This document shows, piece by piece, positions 1-5,499 of a stretch of 8,169 nucleotides of DNA. The number at the start of each line of letters is the position of its first letter. Position 1 is the stretch's first letter. The stretch comes from Clostridium sp. (GTDB taxonomy: Bacteria; Bacillota; Clostridia; Clostridiales; Clostridiaceae): the NCBI GenBank assembly GCA_018372555.1, contig JAHAIU010000122.1, forward strand, positions 1-8,169, in the 5' to 3' direction. A program made the position numbers and the translations under genes. The notes beneath the pieces were generated by a model. That model was given only the letters and a program-made list of their open reading frames with translations. It did no database searches and was not told where the DNA came from.

Positions 1-456
1 ACGGATCAAGTAAGGGAATAGAGCCGGTTTTATTATTAAATCTAAGCAGATTATTTTTGTGAGAAATTATAAATATCATTTTAATTATCTTTTAGAATAT
101 AAATAATGATATTAATGGAATAAGATAAGATTATAGTATTTAATAGGTATAGATTTGCAAAAAAATTGAGAATTACAATAATTACGCTTCTTCTATGATA
201 GTTAGAATTAAATGCAAATTAAGTGGTAAAATAATAAAAAATAGAGAAATTTCAGAAAAATCCGATTTTAGCAATATATTATATTGGAAAACTTAATCAA
301 TGATTATATAATTATATTGTGGATTTTTATATATTGTTTAATTTTTATATAAGTGATTAAGAAAATAATGTAACTTAAATATTTTTATTATGCAACTTGC
401 TTTATAGAAATTTTATAAAAAGTAGAATTTTTATTACACTGCATATACATAATTTA
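1..456. other. AT-rich intergenic region without a recognisable gene
   Basis: This stretch is extremely AT-rich and broken by stops in all frames. I recognise no protein remnant, RNA gene or terminator in it. A perfect 9-bp inverted repeat (AATATCATT at 72-80, AATGATATT at 105-113) has a 24-nt loop and is not followed by a T-run, so it may be chance. The first 60 bases are less AT-rich and are open to the window edge on both strands (+ frame from base 3 to a stop at 60-62; - frame from an ATG at 79). They could be the end or start of a neighbouring gene, but too little is present to say. Confidence 0.5.
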
Positions 457-484
457 TTTACAGTAATGAAAATAATAATATAAA
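457..484 (+). promoter_or_regulatory. Probable sigma-A promoter of the sugar kinase gene
   Basis: TTTACA (457-462) and TATAAA (479-484) are separated by 16 bp and sit about 48 bp before the kinase start codon. Each hexamer differs from the vegetative consensus by one base. The surroundings are so AT-rich that a chance match is possible. I saw no full copy of the palindromic operator found at 1868-1883 here, so regulation of this gene by the local GntR protein is not supported by the sequence. Confidence 0.5.
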
Positions 485-531
485 ATATCCAATAATAAAA
501 ATTTCAAGAGTATGTAGGGGGAATAAGAAGT

Positions 532-1485
532 ATGTTTTATTTAGGAATTGACGGTGGTGGAACTAAAACAAGATACTTATTAGTAGATGAAAAGCTTAAT
601 AAAGTAGCTGATATTGAAGGTTCTACTATTCATATCCATCAAGTAGGAGTGGAAGGGATTCAAAAGCAATTAAATGAAAACATTTTAAAGGTTTGTGAGG
701 AAGCTAAAATATCTGTAAAAGATATAGCGTATACTTTTATAGGGGTACCAGGATATGGTGAAAGCCTTGAAGATATGAAAAAAATAGATGCTGCTATAAA
801 AGAAGTTATGGTGACACCTTACTCAATAGATAATGACTCAGTTAATGGCTGGGCAGGAGGAACTGCTTGTAAGCCAGGAGTTAACATAGTAGCAGGTACT
901 GGAAGTATAGCTTATGGAAGAAATGCAGAAGGTAAACTTGCTAGATGCGGTGGATTTGGACCTGGAATAGGTGATGATGGTGGTGCATATTGGATAGGAT
1001 TAAAAACTATCAATGAGTACACTAAGCAAAAGGATGGGAGAAAAGAAAAGACAGCTTTACTTGATATCCTAGAAAAAGAATATAATATTACTTATCAATA
1101 TGAAATTGTTGATATAGCATTTAATAGATTACAATTTAACAGAACAGAATTAGCTAAGTTCTCAACTGTATGTTATTTAGCAGCAGAAGCTGGTTGTCCT
1201 GTATGTAAAAATATCTTTAGAGAAGCAGCGGCAGAGTTATTCAGCCATATTCAAGCTATTTCTAAGATGTTAAATTTTACTGATGAATTTGTAGTTTCAT
1301 ATACTGGTGGAGTATTTAAATCAGGTAAACATGTATTAGAACCACTACAAGAAATGATTAATGAATCAGGATTAAAGTGCAGTTTACAAGAACCTGCATT
1401 AGATCCATGGAATGGTTCAGTATTATTAGCTTACTCTTTAGCTGGAAATGTTGTTCCTGATAATGCAAAAGAGATTTTGAAATAA
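532..1485 (+). CDS. BadF/BadG/BcrA-type sugar kinase, probable N-acetylhexosamine kinase
   Basis: The product (317 aa) belongs to the ASKHA superfamily, in the BadF/BcrA ATPase branch that includes N-acetylglucosamine kinases. Visible motifs are the N-terminal phosphate-1 loop GIDGGGTKTR (5-14), an Asp-rich segment IDNDSVNGW (99-107) that should carry the catalytic Asp, the phosphate-2 loop VAGTGSIAYG (120-129), GIGDDGGAYWIG (145-156), and a C-terminal adenosine-binding YTGGVFKSG (257-265). Its length is normal for the family. The start has AGGGGGAA at 516-523, eight bases before ATG. It is expected to be a cytoplasmic ATP-dependent kinase that makes a hexosamine-6-phosphate. Next to agaS and kbaYZ, the substrate may be GalNAc or galactosamine, but sequence alone does not separate these from GlcNAc. 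The gene has its own promoter and terminator, so it is a single transcription unit separate from the agaS operon. Confidence 0.85.
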   Translation: MFYLGIDGGGTKTRYLLVDEKLNKVADIEGSTIHIHQVGVEGIQKQLNENILKVCEEAKISVKDIAYTFIGVPGYGESLEDMKKIDAAIKEVMVTPYSIDNDSVNGWAGGTACKPGVNIVAGTGSIAYGRNAEGKLARCGGFGPGIGDDGGAYWIGLKTINEYTKQKDGRKEKTALLDILEKEYNITYQYEIVDIAFNRLQFNRTELAKFSTVCYLAAEAGCPVCKNIFREAAAELFSHIQAISKMLNFTDEFVVSYTGGVFKSGKHVLEPLQEMINESGLKCSLQEPALDPWNGSVLLAYSLAGNVVPDNAKEILK

Positions 1486-1501
1486 ATTAACCTTGAGAAT
1501 T

Positions 1502-1532
1502 AAGGGGCTATCCTAAGGGTGGCTCCTTTATT
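1502..1532 (+). terminator. Intrinsic terminator of the sugar kinase gene
   Basis: The hairpin lies 16 bases after the kinase stop codon. The arms at 1502-1513 and 1517-1528 pair over 12 bp, including three G-U pairs, with a TAA loop (1514-1516). The right arm runs into TTTATT. The layout and part of the sequence resemble the terminator after kbaZ (GGGGCT... / ...GCTCCTTT). Confidence 0.85.
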
Positions 1533-1601
1533 GATTCTTTATAGTACAAAATTATAGTTTCATACTTGTATCTATTATTAATACTACAATTGTTACATTA
1601 A

Positions 1602-1703
1602 ATGAAGTATTCAAAAGTGGTCTTAGAAATAATTGTCGTAGTACCTATTATATTCTTAATTGCAGGGATATTAGCATCTAAACTGGTAGTAACATTATTA
1701 TAA
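1602..1703 (+). other. Short hydrophobic open frame (33 aa), doubtful gene
   Basis: An ATG-started frame encodes a 33-residue peptide that is almost entirely one hydrophobic helix (VVLEIIVVVPIIFLIAGIL in the middle), with Lys at positions 2, 5 and 27. An in-frame TAA sits directly before the ATG, and there is no purine-rich ribosome binding site upstream. It could be a small membrane protein, the leftover membrane segment of a decayed gene like those just downstream, or chance. I do not recognise a family. The rest of 1533-1830 shows no other convincing gene. Tiny frames follow at 1759-1803 and 1800-1847, the second with a GGAG just ahead of its GTG, but both are too short to call. Confidence 0.2.
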
Positions 1704-1830
1704 GTTTATATATTTATTTTATACACCTATTCATCCATTATGTGGTACTTTCTATAAGATGGGGAGAGTTTACAAAATCATATTGTCGAAAATAAAGGAG
1801 TGAAAATTGGTGGAAAATTAGAAAAAATAA

Positions 1831-1859
1831 TTGACACTTTTAAGTAGAAGATTTAGAAT
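1831..1859 (+). promoter_or_regulatory. Sigma-A promoter of the decayed PTS operon
   Basis: TTGACA (1831-1836) and TAGAAT (1854-1859) are spaced by exactly 17 bp. The -35 is a perfect match to consensus and the -10 has one mismatch. Transcription would start near 1866, immediately before or inside the palindromic operator at 1868-1883. The only open material downstream is the broken EIIB/EIIC sequence, so this looks like a well-preserved promoter serving a dead operon. It may still read through towards gntR, since I saw no convincing terminator in between. Confidence 0.75.
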
Positions 1860-1867
1860 AAAACTAT

Positions 1868-1883
1868 AGTGGTAATTACCACT
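1868..1883. promoter_or_regulatory. Perfect 16-bp palindromic operator, probable GntR/HutC-family site
   Basis: AGTGGTAATTACCACT is its own reverse complement. It sits just downstream of the predicted transcription start (about +3 to +18), the usual place for a repressor site. The TGGT...ACCA arrangement matches known operators of HutC-subfamily regulators of amino-sugar metabolism, such as the DasR consensus ACTGGTCTAGACCACT. The only regulator gene in the window is the GntR/HutC gene at 2467, so it is the obvious candidate to bind here (inference). A degenerate copy occurs ahead of agaS at 3220-3235. Confidence 0.7.
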
Positions 1884-1920
1884 TGAGATTATTTATAGTT
1901 TATAGAGATATTTTAATCTA

Positions 1921-2157
1921 ACTATACTATTAACAAGTTGAGAACCAATAATTAGCGAAGAATCGTAGGTTACTTGAATAAATCATTTAGGTGCCAACTT
2001 AATAGTGATAGATAATAGCAAGTTAGCTAATAATCCAGTATAGCAAAGCTTAATGGGAATAGTAGTTCTAGATACTATTGAAGTTAGATTTTTCAAATTA
2101 GAAAAATCTATTATGGTGATACATAAGGTTTCCATTATACAAAAAAGATATTTTTAG
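1921..2157 (+). pseudogene. Decayed PTS EIIB subunit (mannose/sorbose/GalNAc family, AgaV-like)
   Basis: Read in one frame, this stretch aligns without gaps, from memory, to the first half of PTS EIIB proteins such as E. coli AgaV. GANLIVIDNSKLANNPV (from 1990) corresponds to AgaV GANLVLVANDEVAEDPV, and EVRFFKLEKSIMVIHK corresponds to AVRFWTLQKVIDNIHR. Internal stops lie at 1939, 1966, 1975 and 2041, with a final TAG at 2155. The family's DERLIHGQ segment, which carries the phosphorylated His, reads stop-EPIISEE, so the His codon is now AGC (1954-1956). The stop at 1975 replaces a conserved Trp (TGG to TGA) and the one at 2041 a Gln (CAG to TAG). No start codon or ribosome binding site survives, and the C-terminal half is unrecognisable. 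An intact EIIB would carry phosphate from EIIA to the sugar during uptake. This copy cannot work. Confidence 0.85.
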
Positions 2158-2212
2158 TATGTAAGATTTATTTATTTTAATATAATTTATAGGGAAATTT
2201 TAAATTATATGA

Positions 2213-2305
2213 AATGACTTTATACAAGGGGGAGTAATTGCTGCCTGGGGAGGTAGTACTGGGTATGACATCCTTGACTGATTCACAAGATATATAACCT
2301 TGTGA
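2213..2305 (+). pseudogene. Probable remnant of the PTS EIIC N-terminus (AgaW-like)
   Basis: A frame open from 2213 reads NDF, then IQGGVIAAWGGSTGYDILD, then a TGA (2279-2281) and FTRYITL before another TGA at 2303. It lines up with the first transmembrane segment of mannose/GalNAc-family EIIC proteins, whose N-terminus has the pattern LLQA...GLDMFNGLTHMHRP in E. coli AgaW. The Gln, the Gly-x-Asp, the position of the Gly (now TGA) and the Thr keep their spacing, and the HRP motif is blurred by small changes. The local GC content is clearly higher than the flanks. Its position directly after the EIIB remnant is the normal B-then-C order. I saw no EIID or EIIA remnant in the 160 bp before gntR. 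The similarity is short, so this call depends partly on context. Confidence 0.6.
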
Positions 2306-2376
2306 TTTATTTAAAGTTACTATAAATAGGATTAGCATATTATGTTTAGTTATGGGTTAAAAGGTTATTAGAGGGT

Positions 2377-2389
2377 GTGTAATTTACAC
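2377..2389. promoter_or_regulatory. 13-bp palindrome upstream of gntR, possible operator
   Basis: GTGTAA and TTACAC flank a single T in perfect inverted symmetry, 42 bp upstream of the gntR -10 box. It could be an autoregulatory site. It shares the central GTAAT/TTAC core with the operator at 1868-1883, but the half-site spacing differs by one base, so it may be bound by a different protein or be coincidental. Confidence 0.35.
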
Positions 2390-2406
2390 TTATGTAAAAA
2401 TTAGTG

Positions 2407-2437
2407 TTCTTTTATTAAAAGGATTTTATGGTATAAT
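2407..2437 (+). promoter_or_regulatory. Extended -10 promoter of gntR
   Basis: TATAAT (2432-2437) is preceded by TG one base upstream (TGGTATAAT), forming an extended -10 element. The -35 is poor: the best candidate is TTCTTT (2407-2412) at 19 bp. The -10 is 29 bp before the gntR start codon. It probably drives gntR, agaS and possibly kbaYZ. Confidence 0.65.
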
Positions 2438-2466
2438 AGTGTTATAGAATAATGAGGTGAAAAGAA

Positions 2467-3195
2467 ATGAGTTTTATAGATAAAAATTCGAGAACGCCAT
2501 TATACTTACAATTAATGAATATTCTAATTGATAAGATAGAAAATAAATTAGAAGAGGATGCTCAAATACCATCTGAGAGAGAAATATGTGAGGTTTATGA
2601 TGTAAGTAGAACTACCGTTAGGCAGGCGATGGATGAACTTGAAAAGGAAGGATATATATATAAGATCCATGGAAAGGGAACTTTTGTATCTCCAAAGAGA
2701 ATGAATCAAGATTTAAGCGCATTTTATTCTTTTACAGAAGAAATGAAAAAGTTAGGAAAAGAACCAAGCTCTGAAGTAACTGGATTTGAAGTGGTTCAAG
2801 CTGGAGAACATATACGCGGTATGTTTAAAATAGGAAATGAAGACTTGCTATATAAGATATCTAGAATAAGAAAAGCAGACGGAATTCATATGATGTATGA
2901 AACTACGTATATTCCTTATGAAAGATTTAAGGGAATAACTAGAGAAAAGTTAGAAAATAATCCTCTTTATGATATTTTAGCAAAAGAATATAATGTAAGA
3001 ATATCTTCTGCAGAGGAATATTTTAGACCTATTTTAACTAATAAAATAGAAAGTGTTTATTTGGATATTAAAGAAGGCTCTCCAAGTTTAAAAATCGAGA
3101 GATTTACTTATGAGAAAGGTGAAGTTATTGAATATACAGTAAGTGTAGCAAGAGGCGATAAGTTTAAGTATAGGGTTAGATTAAATAACAATTAA
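2467..3195 (+). CDS. GntR-family transcriptional regulator, HutC subfamily (UTRA domain)
   Basis: The product has 242 aa. Residues 9-76 form the winged helix-turn-helix, with IPSEREIC (34-41), the recognition region YDVSRTTVRQAMDELEKEG (44-62) and the wing GKGTFV (69-74). Residues 93-236 form a UTRA effector-binding domain, ending in the typical E-x-x-R-F/T-Y-E and SVARGDKF-Y pattern. UTRA regulators sense small ligands, often sugar phosphates, and usually repress until the ligand binds. Being adjacent to agaS, this one probably responds to an amino-sugar phosphate such as galactosamine-6-phosphate or tagatose-6-phosphate (inference). The likely sites are the palindromes at 1868-1883 and 3220-3235. 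GAGGTGA (2454-2460), six bases before ATG, supports the start. The protein appears complete. It is the functional counterpart, not a homologue, of the DeoR-type AgaR of enterobacteria. Confidence 0.9.
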   Translation: MSFIDKNSRTPLYLQLMNILIDKIENKLEEDAQIPSEREICEVYDVSRTTVRQAMDELEKEGYIYKIHGKGTFVSPKRMNQDLSAFYSFTEEMKKLGKEPSSEVTGFEVVQAGEHIRGMFKIGNEDLLYKISRIRKADGIHMMYETTYIPYERFKGITREKLENNPLYDILAKEYNVRISSAEEYFRPILTNKIESVYLDIKEGSPSLKIERFTYEKGEVIEYTVSVARGDKFKYRVRLNNN

Positions 3196-3219
3196 AAAAA
3201 GAAAAAAATTTTTAAAACA

Positions 3220-3242
3220 ACTGGTAATGACAACATTACAAG
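3220..3242. promoter_or_regulatory. Degenerate GntR operator between gntR and agaS
   Basis: ACTGGTAATGACAACA (3220-3235) matches the perfect palindrome at 1868-1883 in 12 of 16 positions. It overlaps a second symmetry, CTGGTAATG (3221-3229) and CATTACAAG (3234-3242), paired at 8 of 9 positions around ACAA. The element ends just before the agaS ribosome binding site (3244-3251). I see no promoter between gntR and this site, so binding would act as a roadblock within the operon, or the inverted repeat could act as an RNA hairpin near the ribosome binding site. Confidence 0.5.
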
Positions 3243-3257
3243 TGGAGGAGGTAGCAA

Positions 3258-4421
3258 ATGATATTCGGAATGGATATAGATAATATAAAAGGGCTAGGTG
3301 GAATTTTTACTGCTACTGAAATTAGACAGCAACCTAAGCTTTGGTTAGAAACATACAAAATAATAGAAGATAATAAGTCTTCAATAGAGAGCTTCTTAAG
3401 TAAGAACATGAAAAGCAACACTAGAATAATATTAACGGGTGCAGGAACATCAGATTATATTGGAGATACAATTTATCTGCATTTAGCAAAGAAACTTAAT
3501 TTAAGAGTAGAGGCTATAGCAACAACTGATTTAGTATCAAATCCTTCAGAATTTATTGAAGAAGATGTACCTACTATTTTAGTATCTTATGCAAGATCAG
3601 GGAATAGTCCTGAAAGTATAGGAGCATATAATATTTTTCAAGAAAATGTTAATGATATAGCTCAAATAATTGTTACTTGTAATGGAGATGGTGAACTAGC
3701 AAAGAAGAGCAAAGGAAATGATAATAGTCTTTGTTTATTAATGCCTGAAGCTTCTAATGATAAGAGTTTTGCTATGACAAGTTCTTTTAGTTGTATGCTT
3801 TTAGCATCATTACTACTATTTGATATCAAGAATTTAGAAGCTAATAAAAAATATCTGGATATAGTAGTAAAGCAAGGAGAGTTCATATTAGATCATAACT
3901 GGAGAGATGTTAAGGAATTAGTAGATTTAAGTTCTGAAAGAGTAGTTTACTTAGGTTCAGGAATATTAAAAGGTCTTGCACAAGAAATGGCTCTTAAAAA
4001 CTTAGAATTAACAAGTGGTAAGGTAGTAACTGTTTATGAATCTATACTTGGTTTTAGACATGGACCTAAATCAATTATTAATGATGATACTTTAGTTATA
4101 TGTATGAATTCTACTAATGAATATACAAATCTTTATGATATGGATTTAATTAAAGAAATAAATGGAGACAATGGAAGTCATAAATTAGCTGTGATAAGTT
4201 ATTCAAATGATAAGGAGTTATGCAACCATTGTGATAAATATATAACTATAGATGGGGAAGAAGTACCAGAAGTATTTACTGTGTTTAACTATATGTTATT
4301 TGGTCAAATGTTTGGATTCTTTTCTTCATTAAAATTAGGAATTTCTCCTGACAATCCAAGACCAGATGGAACTGTTAATAGAGTAGTAAAAGGTGTAGTT
4401 ATACATAAGTATGAAAAATAG
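3258..4421 (+). CDS. agaS: AgaS, galactosamine-6-phosphate deaminase/isomerase (double SIS domain)
   Basis: The product (387 aa) matches E. coli AgaS (384 aa) along its length. It converts galactosamine-6-phosphate to tagatose-6-phosphate, releasing ammonia, in the cytoplasm. The AgaS N-terminal signature TATEIRQQPKLWLET (18-32) precedes a first SIS domain with GAGTSDYIGD (61-70), TTDLVSNP (89-96) and ARSGNSPES (112-120). A second SIS domain carries YLGSG (231-235), ALKNLELTSGK (245-255) and FRHGPKS (266-272). The C-terminal GTVNRVVKGVVIH (371-383) is also typical of AgaS rather than of GlmS or FrlB. GGAGGAGG (3244-3251), six bases before ATG, fixes the start; an ATG four codons later is less well placed. 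The gene follows gntR by 62 bp with no promoter seen between them, so co-transcription is likely, and the operator-like site in the gap suggests local control. Confidence 0.93.
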   Translation: MIFGMDIDNIKGLGGIFTATEIRQQPKLWLETYKIIEDNKSSIESFLSKNMKSNTRIILTGAGTSDYIGDTIYLHLAKKLNLRVEAIATTDLVSNPSEFIEEDVPTILVSYARSGNSPESIGAYNIFQENVNDIAQIIVTCNGDGELAKKSKGNDNSLCLLMPEASNDKSFAMTSSFSCMLLASLLLFDIKNLEANKKYLDIVVKQGEFILDHNWRDVKELVDLSSERVVYLGSGILKGLAQEMALKNLELTSGKVVTVYESILGFRHGPKSIINDDTLVICMNSTNEYTNLYDMDLIKEINGDNGSHKLAVISYSNDKELCNHCDKYITIDGEEVPEVFTVFNYMLFGQMFGFFSSLKLGISPDNPRPDGTVNRVVKGVVIHKYEK

Positions 4422-4459
4422 TTATTAATTTTAAATATAAATTTATTAATGCTAATTAA

Positions 4460-4492
4460 AGTATCTTTATGTAGATTATATATGAAGGTACT
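4460..4492. other. Imperfect stem-loop in the agaS-kbaY gap
   Basis: AGTATCTTTAT (4460-4470) pairs with ATGAAGGTACT (4482-4492) over 11 bp including two G-U pairs, around an 11-nt loop. No T-run follows on the + strand, so it is a poor intrinsic terminator. It could be an mRNA processing or stabilising hairpin. The rest of the 200-bp gap (4422-4621) is very AT-rich. I found no convincing promoter, no remnant gene and no full copy of the operator, so whether kbaY is transcribed from upstream or has its own promoter is open. Confidence 0.35.
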
Positions 4493-4621
4493 ATAGCACA
4501 ATTAAAAATTAAGAATGCATAATAAAAAATTAATCAAGTGTAATAAAAAGTTTTTCAATAAAAAATGACTTTGAAGATGAAGACGGAATTAAAAAATAAT
4601 AAGTAGGAGTTGAAGAGAATT

Positions 4622-5476
4622 ATGAAGATAGTATCAACAAGAGAAATGTTAAACAAAGCACAAAGGGAAGGGTATGCTGTACCAGCATTTAATATACACA
4701 ATTTAGAGACATTACAAGTAGTTGTTGAAACAGCAGCAGAACTAAAATCACCAGTTATTTTAGCGGGTACACCATCAACAATTAACTATGCTGGTGGGGA
4801 ATTTATTGTATCTATGGCAGATGCAGCAGCAGGCAAATATGATATTCCAATTGCAATTCATTTAGATCATTATGAAGAAGTTGATGAAATAGAAGAATAT
4901 ATAAAGTTAGGTTTTAGATCAGCTATGATTGATGCTTCACATAAAGCTTATGAAGATAATATAGCTACAGTTAAACAAGTAGTTGAATTTGCTCATAAGT
5001 ATGATACTACAGTAGAAGCAGAGCTTGGAAGATTAGGTGGACAAGAGGACGATCTAATTGTTGATGAAAAGGACACTAAATACACTAATCCAAAACAAGC
5101 AAAGGAATTTGTTGAAAAAACAGGTATTGATTCTTTAGCAGTTGCAATAGGAACAGCTCATGGGCTTTATAAGGGTGTAGCTAAGTTAGATTTTGATAGA
5201 TTAAAGGAAATAAGAGATATGGTAGATGTACCTTTAGTTTTACATGGAGCTTCAGATATTCCTGATGAACTTGTTAAAAAAGCTATTTCTCTTGGTATAT
5301 GCAAGGTTAATGTTGCAACAGATTTAAAAATACCATTTTCAGATGCTGTAAAGAAATACTTTATAGAAAATCCAACAGCAAATGACCCTAGAAAATATAT
5401 GCAACCAGGAAAAGATGCTATGAAGAAAATAGTTGCTCATAAGATTATGGTATGTGGAAGTAATGGGAAAGCTTAA
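4622..5476 (+). CDS. kbaY: Class II tagatose-1,6-bisphosphate aldolase, catalytic subunit
   Basis: This zinc enzyme cleaves D-tagatose-1,6-bisphosphate to dihydroxyacetone phosphate and glyceraldehyde-3-phosphate. Counting from the ATG, the protein has 284 aa and opens VSTREMLNKAQREGYAVPAF, the normal KbaY/GatY N-terminus. Zinc and catalytic residues are in place: HLDH with Asp82 and His83, VEAELG with Glu134, TAHG with His180, HGAS with His208, and the phosphate-binding NVAT (230-233). The HGASDIPDE stretch and the C-terminal NDPRKYM...DAMKK...VCGS resemble E. coli KbaY (AgaY) more than GatY, fitting the GalNAc context. The frame also contains a TTG at 4610, but the AGGAG (4605-4609) touches that codon, whereas the ATG at 4622 is 12 bases away and gives the family's usual start. 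KbaY is unstable or weak without its partner, encoded 23 bp downstream. Confidence 0.92.
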   Translation: MKIVSTREMLNKAQREGYAVPAFNIHNLETLQVVVETAAELKSPVILAGTPSTINYAGGEFIVSMADAAAGKYDIPIAIHLDHYEEVDEIEEYIKLGFRSAMIDASHKAYEDNIATVKQVVEFAHKYDTTVEAELGRLGGQEDDLIVDEKDTKYTNPKQAKEFVEKTGIDSLAVAIGTAHGLYKGVAKLDFDRLKEIRDMVDVPLVLHGASDIPDELVKKAISLGICKVNVATDLKIPFSDAVKKYFIENPTANDPRKYMQPGKDAMKKIVAHKIMVCGSNGKA

Positions 5477-5499
5477 ATAATATATAGAGGAGAGGTTAT

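Noticed and set aside
1..79. Open frames reaching the left window edge on both strands: + frame from base 3 (ends at 60-62), - frame starting with ATG at 79-77
   Set aside because: Only 19 and 26 residues are visible, neither matches a family I recognise, and the - frame lacks a clear ribosome binding site.
323..351. 11-bp direct repeat ATTTTTATATA (323-333 and 341-351)
   Set aside because: Such repeats are expected by chance in sequence this AT-rich, and no further copies follow.
459..474. Partial match to the agaS-side operator inside the kinase promoter spacer
   Set aside because: Only about 10 of 16 positions match, it lacks the TGGT arm and the symmetry, and the background is AT-rich. 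It is not enough to claim co-regulation.
2283..2305. Perfect 7-bp inverted repeat TCACAAG/CTTGTGA followed by TTTATTT, resembling a weak terminator
   Set aside because: It falls inside the probable EIIC remnant (the FTRY segment and what follows), has a 9-nt loop and only 7 bp of stem, and can be explained as eroded coding sequence. It could still act as a weak terminator.
3236..4501. Minus-strand open frames opposite agaS and past its end (3236-3421, 3662-3886, 4304-4501)
   Set aside because: They lie wholly or largely antisense to a strongly supported gene, have no recognisable protein features and arise from the codon bias of the + strand gene.
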